NCBI GenBank assembly: GCA_020634555.1
Contig: JACKBK010000009.1
Coordinates: forward strand, 1-64,000
Length of the DNA: 64,000 nt
From: Caldilineae bacterium
Lineage (GTDB): Bacteria > Chloroflexota > Anaerolineae > JAAEKA01
Direction of reading: 5' to 3'
Below are positions 56,615-64,000 of the stretch, piece after piece (the stretch's first letter is position 1; each line of letters starts with the position of its first letter). The notes beneath the pieces are model-generated. The model saw only the letters and a list, made by a program, of their open reading frames with translations, searched no databases and was not told the origin of the DNA. Made by a program: the position numbers and the translations under genes.

Positions 56615-58435
56615 TCATTCAAGGTTCTCCGCCCCGCTGCGCTTGATGACGACGAATGTCACGTCATCTGACTGTTCAGCCTCTTCGGTGAAACGGTTGT
56701 AGGCGTCGACGATCTCGTTGGCGATTGTGTGCGCCGAACCGCCGGCGCTGCTTCGGAGGATTTCCATTAGCCGCTGGGTTCCAAACATGCCGTCGTCCCG
56801 ATCCAGTGCCTCGGTGACTCCGTCGGTGTAGAGCACCAGCACGTCCTCCCTGCCAAGCTGGATGCGCCGCTCTTCGATGGTGATGTCATCAAAGACGCCC
56901 AGAATGATTCCCTTGGCGCGCAGTTCCTTGACCGTTGCCTTGGATGCATTGTACCACAGGGGCCGGTTATGGCCGCCGTTGGCAAACAGGAAACGGCCGG
57001 TTTCGGTCTCCAGAATGCCATAGAAGGCGCTCAGGAAAAGGTCGCTGGCGCTGTCGTTCAGGATCAAGCGATTGGCGCGCTTCAGGGCTGCGGCCGCTCC
57101 GCGGCCACTGAGGGCGGTGGTGCGAATAATCGTGCGGCTGAGCGCCATGAAAAGCGCAGCGGGTATCCCCTTGTCAGCCACGTCGGCAACCAGGATGCCC
57201 AGGCGCTCACGGTTGCCAGGCAGTTCGAAGAAGTCGTAGAAGTCGCCGCCCACCGTGCGCGCTGCTTGATAGACGGCCACGATCTCCCAGCCGGGGATCG
57301 ACGGGCAGGCTTTGGGCAGCATACTGAGCTGGATCTGCCGTCCCACCGCCAGTTCCTCGTCCAGCCGCTGGCGGCGCGCTTCTGCCTGGCGCAGATGGGC
57401 GCCTTCGATAGCGATGGCGGCCTGGTTAGCCATCAACTGCAGCAAGCGCAGCTCATCTTCGTCGATGAGGCGCGGACGGCGCATTCCGATCATCAACGCA
57501 CCGGCGGCGCCTCCCTCGGAGATCAGCGGAATGACGGCAAAACCGCGAAAGTCTTCGGCTGCGAACCAACTGGCCTCACCCAGCGGCACTGTTACCTCGC
57601 TCAGGTCTTCGAGAATGATCGGAAGCTGCGAACGCATGGCGCGGCTGGCGCTGTTCAACCCGTCGTCGCGCAGCGTGCGGCCGCGGCTCACCGGATCGTC
57701 CCGCCAACCGGCTGCCGCGCTGAACATCAAAAATCCCTCGGCGTCGGACGGCAGAATCACTGCGCAGGCGTCGACCTTCAGCAGGCGCAGCGTCTCCAGC
57801 GCCAAATACTCCATCAGGTCTTCCAGCCGCGGGCGCTCCAGCAGTTGATTGGTGAACTCCAGCAGCGTTGCCTGCTCGTCGATGCGTCGTTCGCGCAGCA
57901 TGTCGAACAACCGGGCGCGCTCCAGGGCAATGCCGATCAGCGTGCCGGCGTTGGTCAGCAACGCCAGCCGTTCCGGTGTGAACGACTCCCAGTCCGGCGC
58001 GGCAACGTTCATGATTCCGAGAACCTCATCCCCGGAACGCAACGGCGTTGAGGCGTGGATCACCAAACCCTGGCGGTCGGCTGGGCGCGCTTCGGCCAGC
58101 CGCGAGCAGCGGACCTCGTTGTAGGCCTCGGTCAGCTTGTCACGGTTGCAGAGCGCCTGGCAATCGCAGCCTCCCTTCCAGGGTTTGGCGCGATGCAGCG
58201 CCAGACCCGGCGGCAGGTTATGGTGCGCCGCCAAGTGATAGTTGCGGCCGGCCCATTGGTTTTTCGAAGTCTCATCGCGCAGAAAGATCCAGCCGGTCTC
58301 CAGCCCCATCAGCTCGATGATGTGCGCCAGCGCCGAGTCCAGTGCGCTTTGGACGTCCACTGCCCGGTTCAGGGTATCGGCGATCTGGTTGAGTGCGGTC
58401 AGGCTGGCGATCAAGTCTTGTGTGTCGGTGGTCAT
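56615..58435 (-). CDS. GAF-domain SpoIIE-type PP2C phosphatase
   Basis: The 606-residue protein has two GAF domains (about 25-170 and 195-345), a short helix (about 350-385), and a C-terminal PP2C/SpoIIE phosphatase domain (about 390-606). Metal-binding motifs are TVGGDFYDFFELPG, ILVADVADKGIPAALFMALS, VLVLYTDGVTEALDRDDG and EQSDDVTFVVIKR. It is a serine phosphatase of the partner-switching type, perhaps acting on an anti-anti-sigma factor; no kinase or STAS gene is visible here. Start 58435 lies 19 bases after queG. It has no clear ribosome site. Confidence 0.9.
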   Translation of the reverse strand: MTTDTQDLIASLTALNQIADTLNRAVDVQSALDSALAHIIELMGLETGWIFLRDETSKNQWAGRNYHLAAHHNLPPGLALHRAKPWKGGCDCQALCNRDKLTEAYNEVRCSRLAEARPADRQGLVIHASTPLRSGDEVLGIMNVAAPDWESFTPERLALLTNAGTLIGIALERARLFDMLRERRIDEQATLLEFTNQLLERPRLEDLMEYLALETLRLLKVDACAVILPSDAEGFLMFSAAAGWRDDPVSRGRTLRDDGLNSASRAMRSQLPIILEDLSEVTVPLGEASWFAAEDFRGFAVIPLISEGGAAGALMIGMRRPRLIDEDELRLLQLMANQAAIAIEGAHLRQAEARRQRLDEELAVGRQIQLSMLPKACPSIPGWEIVAVYQAARTVGGDFYDFFELPGNRERLGILVADVADKGIPAALFMALSRTIIRTTALSGRGAAAALKRANRLILNDSASDLFLSAFYGILETETGRFLFANGGHNRPLWYNASKATVKELRAKGIILGVFDDITIEERRIQLGREDVLVLYTDGVTEALDRDDGMFGTQRLMEILRSSAGGSAHTIANEIVDAYNRFTEEAEQSDDVTFVVIKRSGAENLE

Positions 58436-58454
58436 CGGAATCAACGGCCGTCTT

Positions 58455-59615
58455 TCACGTTTTACGAGATTCCAAAGCGTCAATGAGTTCCTCGCGCACA
58501 GTACTATCCGTCTCAACTATCAGACGTTGTGAGAGCGCTTGGCTCGCCTTCGCGTTGTCTATGCGGCCCAGCGCCCAGGCTGCGTGCTGCCGGATCAACG
58601 GCTCGGCATCGGCCAGCGTTGTGGTCAGCGGGCCGATGGCTGCCGGATCGCCCCAGTTGCCAAGGGCCACGCAGACGTTGCGCAGCAGGCCACGGCGTTT
58701 GGCGCGGCGTACGGGCGAGTTCCTGAAGCGCCGGCGAAATGCATCCTCGTCCAGCGCCAGCAGATCCAGCAACAGTGGTGCACTCATTTCCGGGCGTACC
58801 TGCAACACTGCGCGCTGGGCAGGGCGGGCAAAGCGGCGATTCCACGGACACACGTCCTGACACAGGTCGCAGCCAAAAATCCAGTTGCCCATCAGCGGTC
58901 GCAGCTCGCGCGGGATGGCGCCTTTTGCCTCGATGGTCAGGTAGCTGATGCAGCGGCGGGCGTCCAGCAGGTACGGCTTTGGCAGCGCGCCGGTGGGACA
59001 CACATCCAGGCAACGAGTGCATCGCCCGCACGTTCCCGGCTGTGCCGATGGGGACGTTCGCTCAGCCATCTCCTCAGGTACCACCAGCCCGGCTAAAAAC
59101 AACCATGAGCCGCGCGCCGGCGAGATCAGACAGGTGTTCTTGCCGACGAATCCCAGCCCGGCAGCCTGTGCCCAGCTTCGTTCCAGCACCGGGGCTGTAT
59201 CGATGAAGACTCTGCCGCGAGTCGTCCGGCCAGACACGGCACGGATGGCCGCGTCGAGGCGGAAGAGCAACGGCTTCAGCGCCTCGTGGTAGTCGTCGCT
59301 CCACGCGTAGGCTGCTATCTGGCCGCGCGCCGGGTCGCGACGCAGCGCGGCCGGCAGGATCTCGCGGAAGTAGCTGACGCCGACCAGTACCAGGGAACGG
59401 GCCTCGGGAACCCAGACGCGCACGTCGGCTCGCTCGGCAACTCGTTTGGCCAGATAGGCCATCTCGCCGTGATGACCGCCCGACAACCAATCATCGAATC
59501 GGCCAAAGTCAGGCGCCGGCCCGGCTGCCGTCACACCTACCAGGTCGAACCCCAGATCGTGCGCGGCGGCTACTGCAAGGTCGGTAAGGGAAGCGGGGTT
59601 CACACCGGCTATCAT
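58455..59615 (-). CDS. queG: Epoxyqueuosine reductase
   Basis: The 386-residue cobalamin- and Fe-S-dependent enzyme reduces epoxyqueuosine to queuosine in tRNA. It has two Fe-S motifs, CGRCTRCLDVCPTGAL and CDLCQDVCPWN, and the cobalamin-domain stretch WAQAAGLGFVGKNTCLISPA. The C-terminus adds HEAT-like repeats (AAIGPLTTTLADAEPLIRQH, AAWALGRIDNAKASQALSQR). The start is ATG at 59615 or GTG at 59603. A TTGACA (59634-59639) and a -10-like CATGAT (59611-59616) would start transcription close to the GTG, so a leaderless GTG start is possible. Confidence 0.92.
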   Translation of the reverse strand: MIAGVNPASLTDLAVAAAHDLGFDLVGVTAAGPAPDFGRFDDWLSGGHHGEMAYLAKRVAERADVRVWVPEARSLVLVGVSYFREILPAALRRDPARGQIAAYAWSDDYHEALKPLLFRLDAAIRAVSGRTTRGRVFIDTAPVLERSWAQAAGLGFVGKNTCLISPARGSWLFLAGLVVPEEMAERTSPSAQPGTCGRCTRCLDVCPTGALPKPYLLDARRCISYLTIEAKGAIPRELRPLMGNWIFGCDLCQDVCPWNRRFARPAQRAVLQVRPEMSAPLLLDLLALDEDAFRRRFRNSPVRRAKRRGLLRNVCVALGNWGDPAAIGPLTTTLADAEPLIRQHAAWALGRIDNAKASQALSQRLIVETDSTVREELIDALESRKT

Positions 59616-59653
59616 GCCAGAAGCACGGGCAGTTGTCAAACGGTTCCGCGGCG

Positions 59654-59685
59654 CGAAAAAGCCGCCAGCGTCGGCCGGCGGCTTT
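59654..59685 (-). terminator. Terminator upstream of queG
   Basis: AAAGCCGCC and GGCGGCTTT arms with a ten-base loop; on the minus strand followed by TTCGCG. It probably ends transcription of the NERD-like gene. Confidence 0.65.
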
Positions 59686-59697
59686 GGTAATTCTAAC

Positions 59698-60078
59698 GTA
59701 TACTGTTCAGCCTACATTGTTGTGTCACTCCCGCGAAGGCGGGAGTCTAGCGCCGGTGAAGATGTGGATTCCCGCCTTCGCGGGAATGACGGATCAGCCT
59801 ACATTGTCGTGTCACTCCCGCGAAGGCGGGAGTCTAGCGCCGGTGAAGATGTGGATTCCCGCCTTCGCGGGAATGACGGATCAGCCTACATTGTCGTGTC
59901 ACTCCCGCGAAGGCGGGAGTCTAGCGCCGGTGAAGATGTGGATTCCCGCCTTCGCGGGAATGACGGATCAGCCTACATTGTCGTGTCACTCCCGCGAAGG
60001 CGGGAGTCTAGCGCCGGTGAAGATGTGGATTCCCGCCTTCGCGGGAATGACGCGTATGTGCGACGGGTGATCAGTTAC
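59698..60078. repeat. Tandem array of four 87-base units of the GTCATTCC element (copy D)
   Basis: Units begin at 59708, 59795, 59882 and 59969, each containing CACTCCCGCGAAGGCGGGAG and GATTCCCGCCTTCGCGGGAA. The right end GGGTGATCAGTTAC (60065-60078) matches the terminal repeat of the single-copy elements. Reading frames across it (29 residues per unit) are shadows. Confidence 0.85.
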
Positions 60079-60116
60079 CTGTTTGAAAGGCGTCCAAGCG
60101 ACTTCGCAAACAGATT

Positions 60117-60833
60117 CTACTCGGCGGGTTCTGTGACGGCAGCTTCGATTTGCGCCAGAGTTGCTGAGTCGATCCGATAATCCTTGGAGCGCTGCCGAAG
60201 CAATGCCTTCAGGCCCTTTGACTGCACCACGGGGATGGCGGGGTTGCTCAGTTGCAGATCCACGTTGGGATTGGTGAACAGCGCCAACGGCTGCACTTCG
60301 ATGCTTGCCTCAGGCAGGTGGGCATCCAGAAATTTCTGCACCTTGTTGGCATCCTCGATAGCGTCAGCGGTAGGGTTGCCGATGCCGTCGCCGCTGAAGG
60401 CCGCCAGGAATCGCATCACGCCACCTTTCTGGCTCCAGCGATTGCCGGTGTTGCTGACCTTGCCGCCTTGCTCGCGCAGCGCAAACGTGTAGACGCCGCT
60501 GGGACCGACGAAAACGTAGGAGGCCGGCAGCGTGAACGAGTAAAGGACGTAGCGGTCGTCGAAGCCCTTGAGCTCCTTGGCGAGACGCTCATCCGGGCGC
60601 GGGCTGCGGCCAAAACGGCGCATGTTGTGCGAACCGACGTTGGCCAGGATGAAGCCCAGGATCAGACAGGCAAAAGAACCCATCAGCGTGATCTGGTAGT
60701 TTTGAGTGTTGGTTGGATTGGCGCGAAAGCTAAGAACCATGCCGACGCCCAACACGGCTAAGCCGCCCCAACTGGCATATTTGCCCAGCCTGGCGCGGCG
60801 TGCGATCAGTTTTTCGTTTGTGTATGCTCGCAT
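60117..60833 (-). CDS. Membrane protein with NERD-like domain
   Basis: The 238-residue protein has two membrane helices near the N-terminus (about 20-36 and 47-67). A soluble part then shows RFGRSPRPDERLAKELKGFD and YVFVGPSGVYTFALREQGGK; the Gly-Pro-x-Gly-Val-Tyr pattern resembles NERD nuclease-related domains. The catalytic residues of a true NERD nuclease are not clear. Gene ends 39 bases from the tandem array. Function unknown. Confidence 0.65.
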   Translation of the reverse strand: MRAYTNEKLIARRARLGKYASWGGLAVLGVGMVLSFRANPTNTQNYQITLMGSFACLILGFILANVGSHNMRRFGRSPRPDERLAKELKGFDDRYVLYSFTLPASYVFVGPSGVYTFALREQGGKVSNTGNRWSQKGGVMRFLAAFSGDGIGNPTADAIEDANKVQKFLDAHLPEASIEVQPLALFTNPNVDLQLSNPAIPVVQSKGLKALLRQRSKDYRIDSATLAQIEAAVTEPAE

Positions 60834-60849
60834 AATCTCGTTGTATTCG

Positions 60850-60882
60850 AGTGCCAGTCACTTTCCGAAAGTGACTGGCACT
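60850..60882. repeat. Perfect 15-bp hairpin between fabF and the NERD-like gene
   Basis: AGTGCCAGTCACTTT and its complement over CCG. The central 25 bases contain the same AGTCACTTTCCGAAAGTGACT core as the hairpin at 13476-13518. It may be a terminator of fabF. Confidence 0.7.
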
Positions 60883-60887
60883 TCTCG

Positions 60888-62300
60888 TTATTCGCGGAAC
60901 TTGCCGACGATCAGGGTGGCGTTCTGCCCGCCCAAACCAAAGGAGTTTGAGAGAGCCGCGTTGACCTCGGCCTTGCGCGCTACGTGCGGCACATAGTCCA
61001 GGTCGCACTCGGGGTCGGGAAAATCAAGATTGATGGTTGGGTGAATGTTGTCGGTGTAAACAGTCCTTACACACGCCATGGCTTCCACTGCCCCGGCGCC
61101 GCCGAACAGGTGGCCGATCATCGATTTGGTTGAGCTGATCGGAATCTGATAGGCGCGCGGGCCGAATACGTCCTTGATCGCCTTGGTCTCATGGGCGTCT
61201 CCCAAAGGAGTACCGGCGGCGTGGGCGTTGATATACTCGATAGCGTCGGGGCTGATCTCGGCGTCGGCCAGCGCAGCGTGCATAGCCAGGGCTGCGCCGA
61301 TGGCCTTCGGGTCAGGTGCGGCGATGTGGTAGGCGTCGGCGGACTGGCCCCAGCCCAGCACTTCGGCGTAGATTCGCGCGCCGCGGCCGAGAGCATGTTC
61401 CAGGCTTTCCAGCACAAACACCCCTGCGCCTTCACCGATGACGAAACCGTCTCGCTTGGCGTCAAAGGGCCGGCTGGCTTTGGATGGTTCGTCGTTGTTC
61501 TTGGTGACGGCGCGCATAGCCTCGAAGCTGGCGTAGAACAGATCGACGATCAGCCCCTCGACCCCACCGGCGAACATCACGTCGGCCGAGCCGCGCCGGA
61601 TCTCCTCGGTGGCTGTGCCGATGGCCTGGGTTCCGGCCGCACAGGCGGTGACGATGGTGTTCAACGGGCCTTGCGCGCCAAAAGTCTGGCTGATGTGAAA
61701 GGCAGGCATGTTTGGCAATCCGTTGATCGCCTCCAGCGGCCGGCTTTTGACACGGTTCTCGCCGGAACGCACCGACTCGGTGATCATGTTGTTGTACTGA
61801 TCCATGCCGCCCAGTCCGGTTCCCATGATGACGCCGACGCGGCTCTTGTCCAGGCCCTCCACGTCGAGACCGGAATCCTCCACGGCATCGTATGCCGCGA
61901 CAACGGACAACTGCGAGCAGCGCGCCATGCGCCGGGCTTCCTTGCGCGGAATGCGGAGGGTGGGATCGAAGTTCTTTACCTCACCGCCGACCTGGCTGGA
62001 GTATGGTGTGACGTCGAACTGAGTCACTCGTGTAACGCCAGACTTGCCGGCCAGCAGCGCTTCCCATGTCTCAGCTGATGTATTGCCAACAGGAGTCACC
62101 GCGCCGAGACCGGTCACCACAACTCGGCGTCGTTGATGTCCCGAACCACTGACCGCCGAGCGGAGCGCTGTGAGCAGCGCTGTTTCGTTTGTAGCGGCAA
62201 GATCGGTGGGGGTTTGGCCGTTGAGGCCCTGCAACTCGCCGATCAAGGCGTGACGCATGTTGGGGGATAGCCGTTGAAGCAGTTCGCGTAATTCTGACAT
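60888..62300 (-). CDS. fabF: 3-oxoacyl-ACP synthase II with N-terminal extension
   Basis: The 470-residue condensing enzyme elongates fatty acids by joining malonyl-ACP and acyl-ACP. Cys220 lies in TIVTACAAGTQAIG. The two His residues are in NAHAAGTPLGD (the usual form is NAHGTSTPxGD) and MIGHLFGGAGAVEA. KSMIGH also places the conserved Lys, so the Cys-His-His triad is complete. About 57 residues precede the usual start (RRRVVVTGLGAVTPVGNTSA). They include MSELRELLQRLSPNMRHALI, a helical stretch like those seen before condensation domains. GAGAGAGTGAG precedes the ATG. Confidence 0.92.
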   Translation of the reverse strand: MSELRELLQRLSPNMRHALIGELQGLNGQTPTDLAATNETALLTALRSAVSGSGHQRRRVVVTGLGAVTPVGNTSAETWEALLAGKSGVTRVTQFDVTPYSSQVGGEVKNFDPTLRIPRKEARRMARCSQLSVVAAYDAVEDSGLDVEGLDKSRVGVIMGTGLGGMDQYNNMITESVRSGENRVKSRPLEAINGLPNMPAFHISQTFGAQGPLNTIVTACAAGTQAIGTATEEIRRGSADVMFAGGVEGLIVDLFYASFEAMRAVTKNNDEPSKASRPFDAKRDGFVIGEGAGVFVLESLEHALGRGARIYAEVLGWGQSADAYHIAAPDPKAIGAALAMHAALADAEISPDAIEYINAHAAGTPLGDAHETKAIKDVFGPRAYQIPISSTKSMIGHLFGGAGAVEAMACVRTVYTDNIHPTINLDFPDPECDLDYVPHVARKAEVNAALSNSFGLGGQNATLIVGKFRE

Positions 62301-62320
62301 GATCTCACTCTCTCTTTGTC

Positions 62321-62430
62321 GTAACTGCTCAGCCTACACAGTGTCGTCATTCCCGCGAAGGCGGGAATCCATTTCTCTCAGACTTGGATTCCCGCCTTCG
62401 CGGCGCGAAGCGTGACGGGTGAGCAGTTAC
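62321..62430. repeat. MITE-like palindromic element, copy E
   Basis: Left end GTAACTGCTCAGCC and right end GGTGAGCAGTTAC form a terminal inverted repeat around the core (62346-62416). It is the clearest copy of the ends. Between plsX and fabF. Confidence 0.8.
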
Positions 62431-62471
62431 ACTTTGCCTTGGAAAATCCTGTGTTCAAGGTTGCTTCAAGC

Positions 62472-63509
62472 TCATTCGCTTTCAGTTGCGTTCAGGTTGG
62501 CCGGCTGGCTGGCGAGACCCTGGCGAATCTTGCCGACAACGTCGGCCTGGACTGCGTCGCGGGCGACCCGGATTGCGCTGCGCACAGCTCGCTGGTTGGA
62601 GCGTCCGTGGCCTACGATGCAAACGTGGTTCAATCCCAACAGCACAGCGCCGCCATACTCAGCGTAGTCCAGCTTGTTGCTGACGGCAGTAAGAGCTGGC
62701 TTGACCAGCAGCGCGCCGGCCATTGCCAGCTTGCGGCTGGTGATCTCCTCACGCAAGGTGGCGGCAATCAACGAGGCGACGCCTTCCGATAGTTTGATGA
62801 TGACGTTGCCGGTGAAGCCGTCGGTAATTACCACGTCCGCCTTGCCGGCCGGAATATCCTTGCCTTCGACGTTACCGACGAAATTGAGGCCGGGCGTTGC
62901 CTTGATAAGCTCATAGGCCTCGCGCACCTCGATGGTGCCCTTGCCTTCCTCCTCGCCAATGGAGACAAGACCAACCCGCGGGTCAGGCACATGGAGCACA
63001 GTCTCGGCGTAGATGCTGCCCATCACCGCGAACTGTTGCAGGTAGATCGGCTTCCAGTCGGTGTTGGCGCCGATGTCCATCAGGAAACAAAAGCCGGTTC
63101 GGGTTGGGAACAAGGTTGCCAGCGTCGGTCGGTGAATGCGCCGCTGGCTGTCAACCTTGATGCGACCGAGCTTGAACAGAGCGATTGCCAGCGCGCCGCC
63201 GGTGTTGCCGCAGGTCACGAAAGCGTCGGCTTCGCCCTGGCGCACCATCTCCATGCCGATGTGCATGGAGGACTGTGGCTTGCTGCGCAGTACTTCAGCC
63301 GGTTTGTCGTGCATGTCCACGACTTCAGGCGCGTCGACAATCGACAGGTTCAGCCCGGTCCAGTCGCGCTTGGCCAGCTCGCCGCGGACGACGGCTTCCT
63401 GCCCGACCAACACGATAGGGATGCCGAACTCCTTTGCAGCATCGATGGCTCCGGCGACGGTGACCTCCGGTGCGTGGTCGCCGCCCATGACGTCAAAGAC
63501 AATCTTCAT
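62472..63509 (-). CDS. plsX: Phosphate acyltransferase PlsX
   Basis: The 345-residue enzyme makes acyl phosphate from acyl-ACP at the start of phospholipid synthesis. It shows MKIVFDVMGGDHAPEVTVAG, TCGNTGGALAIALFKLGRIK, GFCFLMDIGANTDWKPIYLQ and VVITDGFTGNVIIKLSEGVA. It overlaps degV by four bases and lies upstream of fabF, a common lipid-synthesis arrangement. No ribosome site is clear because it lies within degV. Confidence 0.95.
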   Translation of the reverse strand: MKIVFDVMGGDHAPEVTVAGAIDAAKEFGIPIVLVGQEAVVRGELAKRDWTGLNLSIVDAPEVVDMHDKPAEVLRSKPQSSMHIGMEMVRQGEADAFVTCGNTGGALAIALFKLGRIKVDSQRRIHRPTLATLFPTRTGFCFLMDIGANTDWKPIYLQQFAVMGSIYAETVLHVPDPRVGLVSIGEEEGKGTIEVREAYELIKATPGLNFVGNVEGKDIPAGKADVVITDGFTGNVIIKLSEGVASLIAATLREEITSRKLAMAGALLVKPALTAVSNKLDYAEYGGAVLLGLNHVCIVGHGRSNQRAVRSAIRVARDAVQADVVGKIRQGLASQPANLNATESE

Positions 63510-64000
63510 TCCACGACTTCGAGCGTTCCCAACGCCATCAAGCCCGGCCCCGCCAGGGCAGCGAGCACAGGTCCCAACTCCACTACGTACAACTCCTGTA
63601 CGTTGAGCCCGGCACGCACCACAGGCACAAAGGCTTCAGCCTCCTCACGGACGTTGGCGTGCGCCAGAGTGACGCGCACTGGCTTATCGCCGACCCGCTC
63701 GCGAGTCAGGTTGAGGAGCGCGTTCTTGGCAGTCTTGCGGCCCCGTTCGCGTCCCAACGGTTTGAGCAGGCCGTCTTCGATGGCCAGCATGGGCTTGACG
63801 TTGAGCAAGGTGCCCATCATGCCTTGAATAGGGGACAGGCGGCCGCCGGCGACCAGGAACTTCAGCGTGTCTACGGTGAAGAAGGTGTTGATGCGCCGTT
63901 GAATGGCCGGCAGTGCGGCGGCGACCTCCTCGAGTGAGGCTCCGGCGCTGACCATTTCGGCTGCCGCAATGGTTTGCCAGCCGCCGCCGATGGACGCGCT
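63506..64000 (-). CDS. DegV family protein, N-terminal part missing at window end
   Basis: The frame is open to the window edge, where it reads ASIGGGWQTIAAAEMVSAGA, so at least residue 150 or so onward is seen. The C-terminal DegV region has FFTVDTLKFLVAGGRLSPIQ, GTLLNVKPMLAIEDGLLKPL and VTLAHANVREEAEAFVPVVR. DegV (FakB-like) proteins bind a fatty acid and present it to the kinase FakA. Adjacent plsX and fabF fit a lipid role. Confidence 0.9.
   Translation of the reverse strand, partial: SASIGGGWQTIAAAEMVSAGASLEEVAAALPAIQRRINTFFTVDTLKFLVAGGRLSPIQGMMGTLLNVKPMLAIEDGLLKPLGRERGRKTAKNALLNLTRERVGDKPVRVTLAHANVREEAEAFVPVVRAGLNVQELYVVELGPVLAALAGPGLMALGTLEVVE

Noticed and set aside
59708..60056. Possible CRISPR array (regularly spaced palindromic repeats)
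   Set aside because: The 87-base units are identical end to end with no unique spacers, and the unit matches a dispersed palindromic element. No cas genes are present.
59614..60180. 188-residue frame with four identical 29-residue repeats
   Set aside because: It is a translation of the tandem DNA element, without start signals, and lies across a terminator.

Overview
The window reads as a contiguous chromosomal segment of a high-GC, apparently monoderm bacterium, most likely a member of the Chloroflexota (Anaerolineae or Caldilineae grade). This is an inference from gene content and repeat style. The pointers are an ileS gene under a T-box leader, the TIGR03960/TIGR03936 radical-SAM pair, a DUF6325 plus SHOCT pair, LarB/LarE/LarC, Thr/Pro-rich lipoproteins, and many dispersed short repeats, some of which have entered coding frames. 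No rRNA, tRNA, CRISPR array, transposase or phage gene was recognised.

Layout. 1-3.8 kb: a decayed ABC-exporter tail, a GxxExxY gene, a nucleotidyltransferase-like gene, a thioesterase/DinB pair and a HicA-HicB-XRE module. 4.0-7.0 kb: a secreted, membrane-anchored protein of eight ~113-residue repeats built as a duplicated tetrad. 7.1-13.5 kb: T-box leader and ileS (altered HIGH motif), then DksA-like, lspA and an RluD-type synthase. 13.5-16.7 kb: rplU-rpmA-rpmE-tdk on the minus strand, with L31 carrying a ~270-residue repetitive acidic tail, then a Uma2 gene. 16.8-21.3 kb: radical-SAM pair, Ca2+/H+ antiporter and flavin-binding protein. 21.5-28.4 kb: pyruvate dehydrogenase complex (homodimeric E1, E2, E3) and acetate kinase. 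28.7-33.4 kb: MliC-type lipoprotein, enoyl-CoA hydratase, and an adenylation enzyme paired with a six-TM flavin-reductase-like protein. 33.7-39 kb: heterodimeric ABC exporter, SHOCT and DUF6325 proteins. 39.4-44.9 kb: secreted anchored protein, trmD, rplS, rnhB, yraN, lipoprotein, miaA. 45-48.3 kb: larB-larE-larC. 48.6-55.4 kb: four genes, a CHAT protease/NACHT-like/HEAT protein followed by a papain-fold peptidase, a glycosidase-like protein and an orphan. 55.5-59.6 kb: homoserine dehydrogenase, GAF-SpoIIE phosphatase, queG. 59.7-60.1 kb: tandem repeat array. 60.1-64 kb: NERD-like membrane protein, fabF, plsX and degV (cut by the window end).

The best candidates for something undescribed are: (1) the CHAT/NACHT-like/HEAT operon, whose P-loop appears degenerate and which travels with a peptidase, a glycosidase-like protein and an orphan, all without signal peptides; (2) the two-gene stand-alone adenylation enzyme plus six-TM reductase unit; (3) the L31 fusion; (4) repeat families that have inserted in frame into ileS and a radical-SAM gene and into the spacer of the ileS T-box. 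Several genes (larB, hicA, perhaps queG) appear to be transcribed without a leader.

All calls come from reading the sequence. No similarity search, structure prediction or hidden Markov model was run.
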